NCBI GenBank assembly: GCA_013368315.1 | Contig: JAACJM010000293.1 | Location: 1-64,000 of the forward strand | Direction: 5' to 3' | DNA from: Tetrapyrgos nigripes | Lineage: Eukaryota; Basidiomycota; Agaricomycetes; Agaricales; Campanellaceae | DNA length: 64,000 bases | Shown: one piece after another, positions 61,731-64,000 of the stretch | Layout: every line of letters begins with the position of its first letter | Position numbering within the stretch: position 1 is the stretch's first letter | Translations under genes and position numbers: made by a program | The notes under the pieces: model-generated | The model's input: the letters and a program-made list of their open reading frames with translations, nothing else | What the model was told of the DNA's origin: nothing | The model's database searches: none

Positions 61731-63655
61731 ATGGCTTCCAGCGTGCTCTACCACTGTCCATGCTTATCGACTTCCCCAATTCCACCCCCACCCCATTTAC
61801 CGTCATCAAGTCACAGCTTTCATCCTCTCCATACACTATTCTTCTGCGAGGAGTGCGACGCGGTCAGATGCAATCGATGTGTTTCAGTCGAAGTCAGTGG
61901 CTATTACTGCCCAAATTGTCTTTTTGAAGTACCCAGTGCCAGTGTCCGAGCGGAGAAGAACAGGTTCGTAAAGCGTTAAATGACTCGTTGGGCTCTTAGA
62001 GGTCTTACAACAGAGCAGATGTGCTCGGAATTGTTTCATGTGTCCCAATTGCCGGAATACTCTCTCAGTCGTCCCATCAGATCCTCCGGACGCTGGAGAT
62101 GGTAGAATCGTCCCTATAAGCACAGTAGGCGAACCGCCATTCTTTCTCTATTGTAGCCACTGTCGATGGGATTCTGCCGAAGTAGGGATAACGTTTGAGA
62201 AACCTACTGGTCTCGCAGGTACGTAGTGTTATCCTCAAGGCGGCGTCTTTCATAACCTAACCTCAAATCTCTCGCAAGCCCAGTTACAAAAATCCGAAGA
62301 CTCAGCTCCAGATTCCCTGGAATTTGAACGCCTTAAGGAGCATTTTGAACCTCTCATACGTGCATCATCACTTTCCTCTTCTTCTTCTGCTGTCCCCAGT
62401 AGTGCGGCACACTCACATCATCTTCATTCGACTTCTATCACAGCCGCTGCTTCTGCCGCTCTTGCACGCGATATCCCTGGTGTTGGCAAGTACAATCCCC
62501 TGACACGGAGTGGACGTGGAAACAAGGACAGGTCGGCGAATAAAGACGAGATGCCGGATTATAAAAGCAGGATGGACATTATTACTGCCAGCAAACATGG
62601 TTCCGGTGGTGGTGTTACTGATATTGAGTTCATGAGCCATCTGGAAAAACGTTCCAGATGTCGCTACTCTCGAACAGCGGTGGGCTTACAGTTGGGTTCA
62701 ATCATTACAGAGCAAGTAAGTCCGAGAACACCACATTTACATTGATGTCATCAAATTTATCATTGGACAGAGATCTCAAGCCTTTACGAATACCATTACA
62801 TTCCAAAAGGTCTAAACGCTGTCCAGCATGCACGCATATTCTCATCAAGCCCGAGCAAAAGGCACAATCTGTTCGGTACAAGATCAAATTGGTTGCAGCA
62901 AATTACCTCCCCGCCATCACCATAGCTCTGCCTCATCAAGTGGAGAAGTTTGGTCATGCAAGCGCCGAGGCAGCCAAACGTCCGTATGGCAAGGCTGCAG
63001 CACCGACAGAGGAAGAGAAAGAGGCAATGGGAGGTCTAGTAGCTGGAGAGACGTATCCCTTTCATTTGTCTCTGACTAATCCTTTATACGACCCTATCCA
63101 AGTCAAGCTTTCGGTTCAGAGAATGCATGTTGCCGCACCATCATCTTCTGATCACAGTGCTGCTCAGGAGAAAGCACGGCGGCCTCCTTTCGTAGTATCC
63201 TTGTCGACCACCCCTTTCTCTGTGGCGGCCTTTGCGGAAGCTTGGGAATATGATGACGATGATGATATTTTGGATGACGACGAACTAGAAGCCAGACTTA
63301 GTGGGAGAGAAAAGGAGCCCAAGACCAAGACCAAGACAGTGGGTGTTCTAGAGAAACGAGCCAATGTAACGATTGTCGGTGGGGAAGTGATGCTTAGGAA
63401 AGAAGCCAGAGGGAATGTCAAGGTCTGTCACATCTTTGTCTGGCTGTACTCTGAGATGCTGAGATGCTGATGGATCTGCAGTTCAATATGCTCGTGTCAT
63501 ACACATATCGTTCTGATGACCCATCACCAGAAGGCAATATCGGATCACCGTCGAAATCCAAAGTCCCAGAGACAAAGACGTTTGCCTTTTATACCGTCGT
63601 AGAGCTCGGGACTATTATCCCGCGGGAGGAGTCGCGGATAGATATTGAATCGTAA
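61731..63655 (+). CDS. dynactin p62 subunit (dynactin 4)
   Basis: Pointed-end subunit of dynactin, the adaptor linking dynein to cargo. Start MASSVLYHCPCLSTSPI at 61731. The N-terminus carries the zinc-binding cysteine pattern typical of p62: HTLFFCEECDAVRCNRCV, GYYCPNCLFEVPS, NCFMCPNCRNTLSVVP and FFLYCSHCRWDSAEVG. A Ser/Ala-rich spacer follows, then DIEFMSHLEK and the ATLEQRW..SWVQSL segment. A second Cys cluster is KRSKRCPACTHILIKPEQK, then IKLVAANYLPAITIALPHQ, an acidic patch (DDDDDILDDDELEARLSG) and a final exon ending GTIIPREESRIDIES at 63655. Introns at about 61965-62025, 62219-62280, 62715-62770 and 63424-63480 keep frame. The family needs about 500-560 residues; this fits. Confidence 0.9.
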
Positions 63656-64000
63656 ACGCTGTACATATATTTATGGAGTGGGGTACCCTGATGGATCGTT
63701 GATTGTAGCCATACGAAGCCATACGCCATGTTATAGAGTAGATGGTTGCCACCAGTGACAGAGACATCAAATGACACAGGGGGAAAGACGAAAATAGGAA
63801 TAGGTAACCACGTCCGCTGGGACCAGCAGTAAACCAGTGCCCATGCATTGATTAGACTAGCAGGACTTGCTCTCATTCCCCCATCCTAAATCTCATTTCA
63901 TTCTAGTCCGTCCTTGCAGACCTCTTGCCAGGTGCAAGTTTTTTCTTCTTATTTTATAGTGGTGGTTGTGGGTGATGGCGTCGGCAATTGCTTCCTCGTC
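63656..64000. other. 3' flank of dynactin p62 to window edge
   Basis: Non-coding as far as I can tell. AT-rich bases near 63665-63675 fit a 3' UTR. Open frames on the minus strand here have no recognisable product. Confidence 0.4.

Overview
This window is nuclear DNA from a filamentous basidiomycete, most likely an Agaricomycete (mushroom-forming fungus). The genes are dense and intron-rich. Their many introns are 45-65 bp with GT..AG ends. The gene set is typical eukaryotic: midasin, MLP1/TPR, uS10, adenylate cyclase, dynactin p62. The repeat types (Ty1/copia, LINE, mariner-like MITE) are common in Agaricomycetes. I cannot name the species. All gene models are manual splicing of the genomic sequence, so the spans given include introns.

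Left arm (1-7.5 kb), a repeat-rich graveyard. A Ty1/copia-type gag gene on the minus strand runs off the left edge. Behind it are a leader with degenerate short repeats, a primer-binding site resembling the initiator-Met tRNA anticodon arm, and one 326-bp LTR. The LTR sits at the 3' end of a decayed TPR+SET-domain gene and truncates it. Next is a LINE reverse-transcriptase remnant, itself split by a roughly 0.5-kb element rich in TTAAGGCC-type palindromes.

Housekeeping block (7.5-38 kb). In order: a HAK-type potassium transporter (-), two tandem MOB2-type kinase activators (+,+), ribosomal protein uS10/RPS20 (-) sharing a 268-bp divergent promoter with an MLP1/TPR nuclear-basket coiled-coil protein (+), then the 15.9-kb midasin (REA1/MDN1) gene (+). 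Midasin is followed by a Tc1/mariner-like MITE, a small broken gene, and a rearranged degenerate copy of two midasin pieces.

Secretory and membrane block (39.9-46.5 kb). A GH15 glucoamylase with a CBM20 starch-binding domain, a Ysc84/SYLF actin-linked lipid-binding protein, and a type I phosphodiesterase/nucleotide pyrophosphatase (NPP), all on plus.

Tandem duplication (46.4-51.9 kb). A roughly 2-kb segment carrying an unrecognised minus-strand gene occurs twice, and the second copy is preceded by a copy of the 3' end of the NPP gene. The C-terminal helical part of this gene resembles N-terminal adaptor regions of fungal NLR/STAND proteins but lacks a NACHT domain. This is the least described item in the window.

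Right arm (52.3-64 kb). Adenylate cyclase (-; RA, leucine-rich repeats, PP2C-like domain, class III cyclase) shows two apparent frame breaks. A 1.6-kb spacer follows, then a PLP aminotransferase of the Aro8/kynurenine type (+) and the dynactin p62 subunit (+). Adenylate cyclase (cAMP/PKA), MOB2 (NDR kinase) and Ysc84 (actin patches) all serve growth signalling and polarity in fungi. Nothing in the sequence shows that they are co-regulated.
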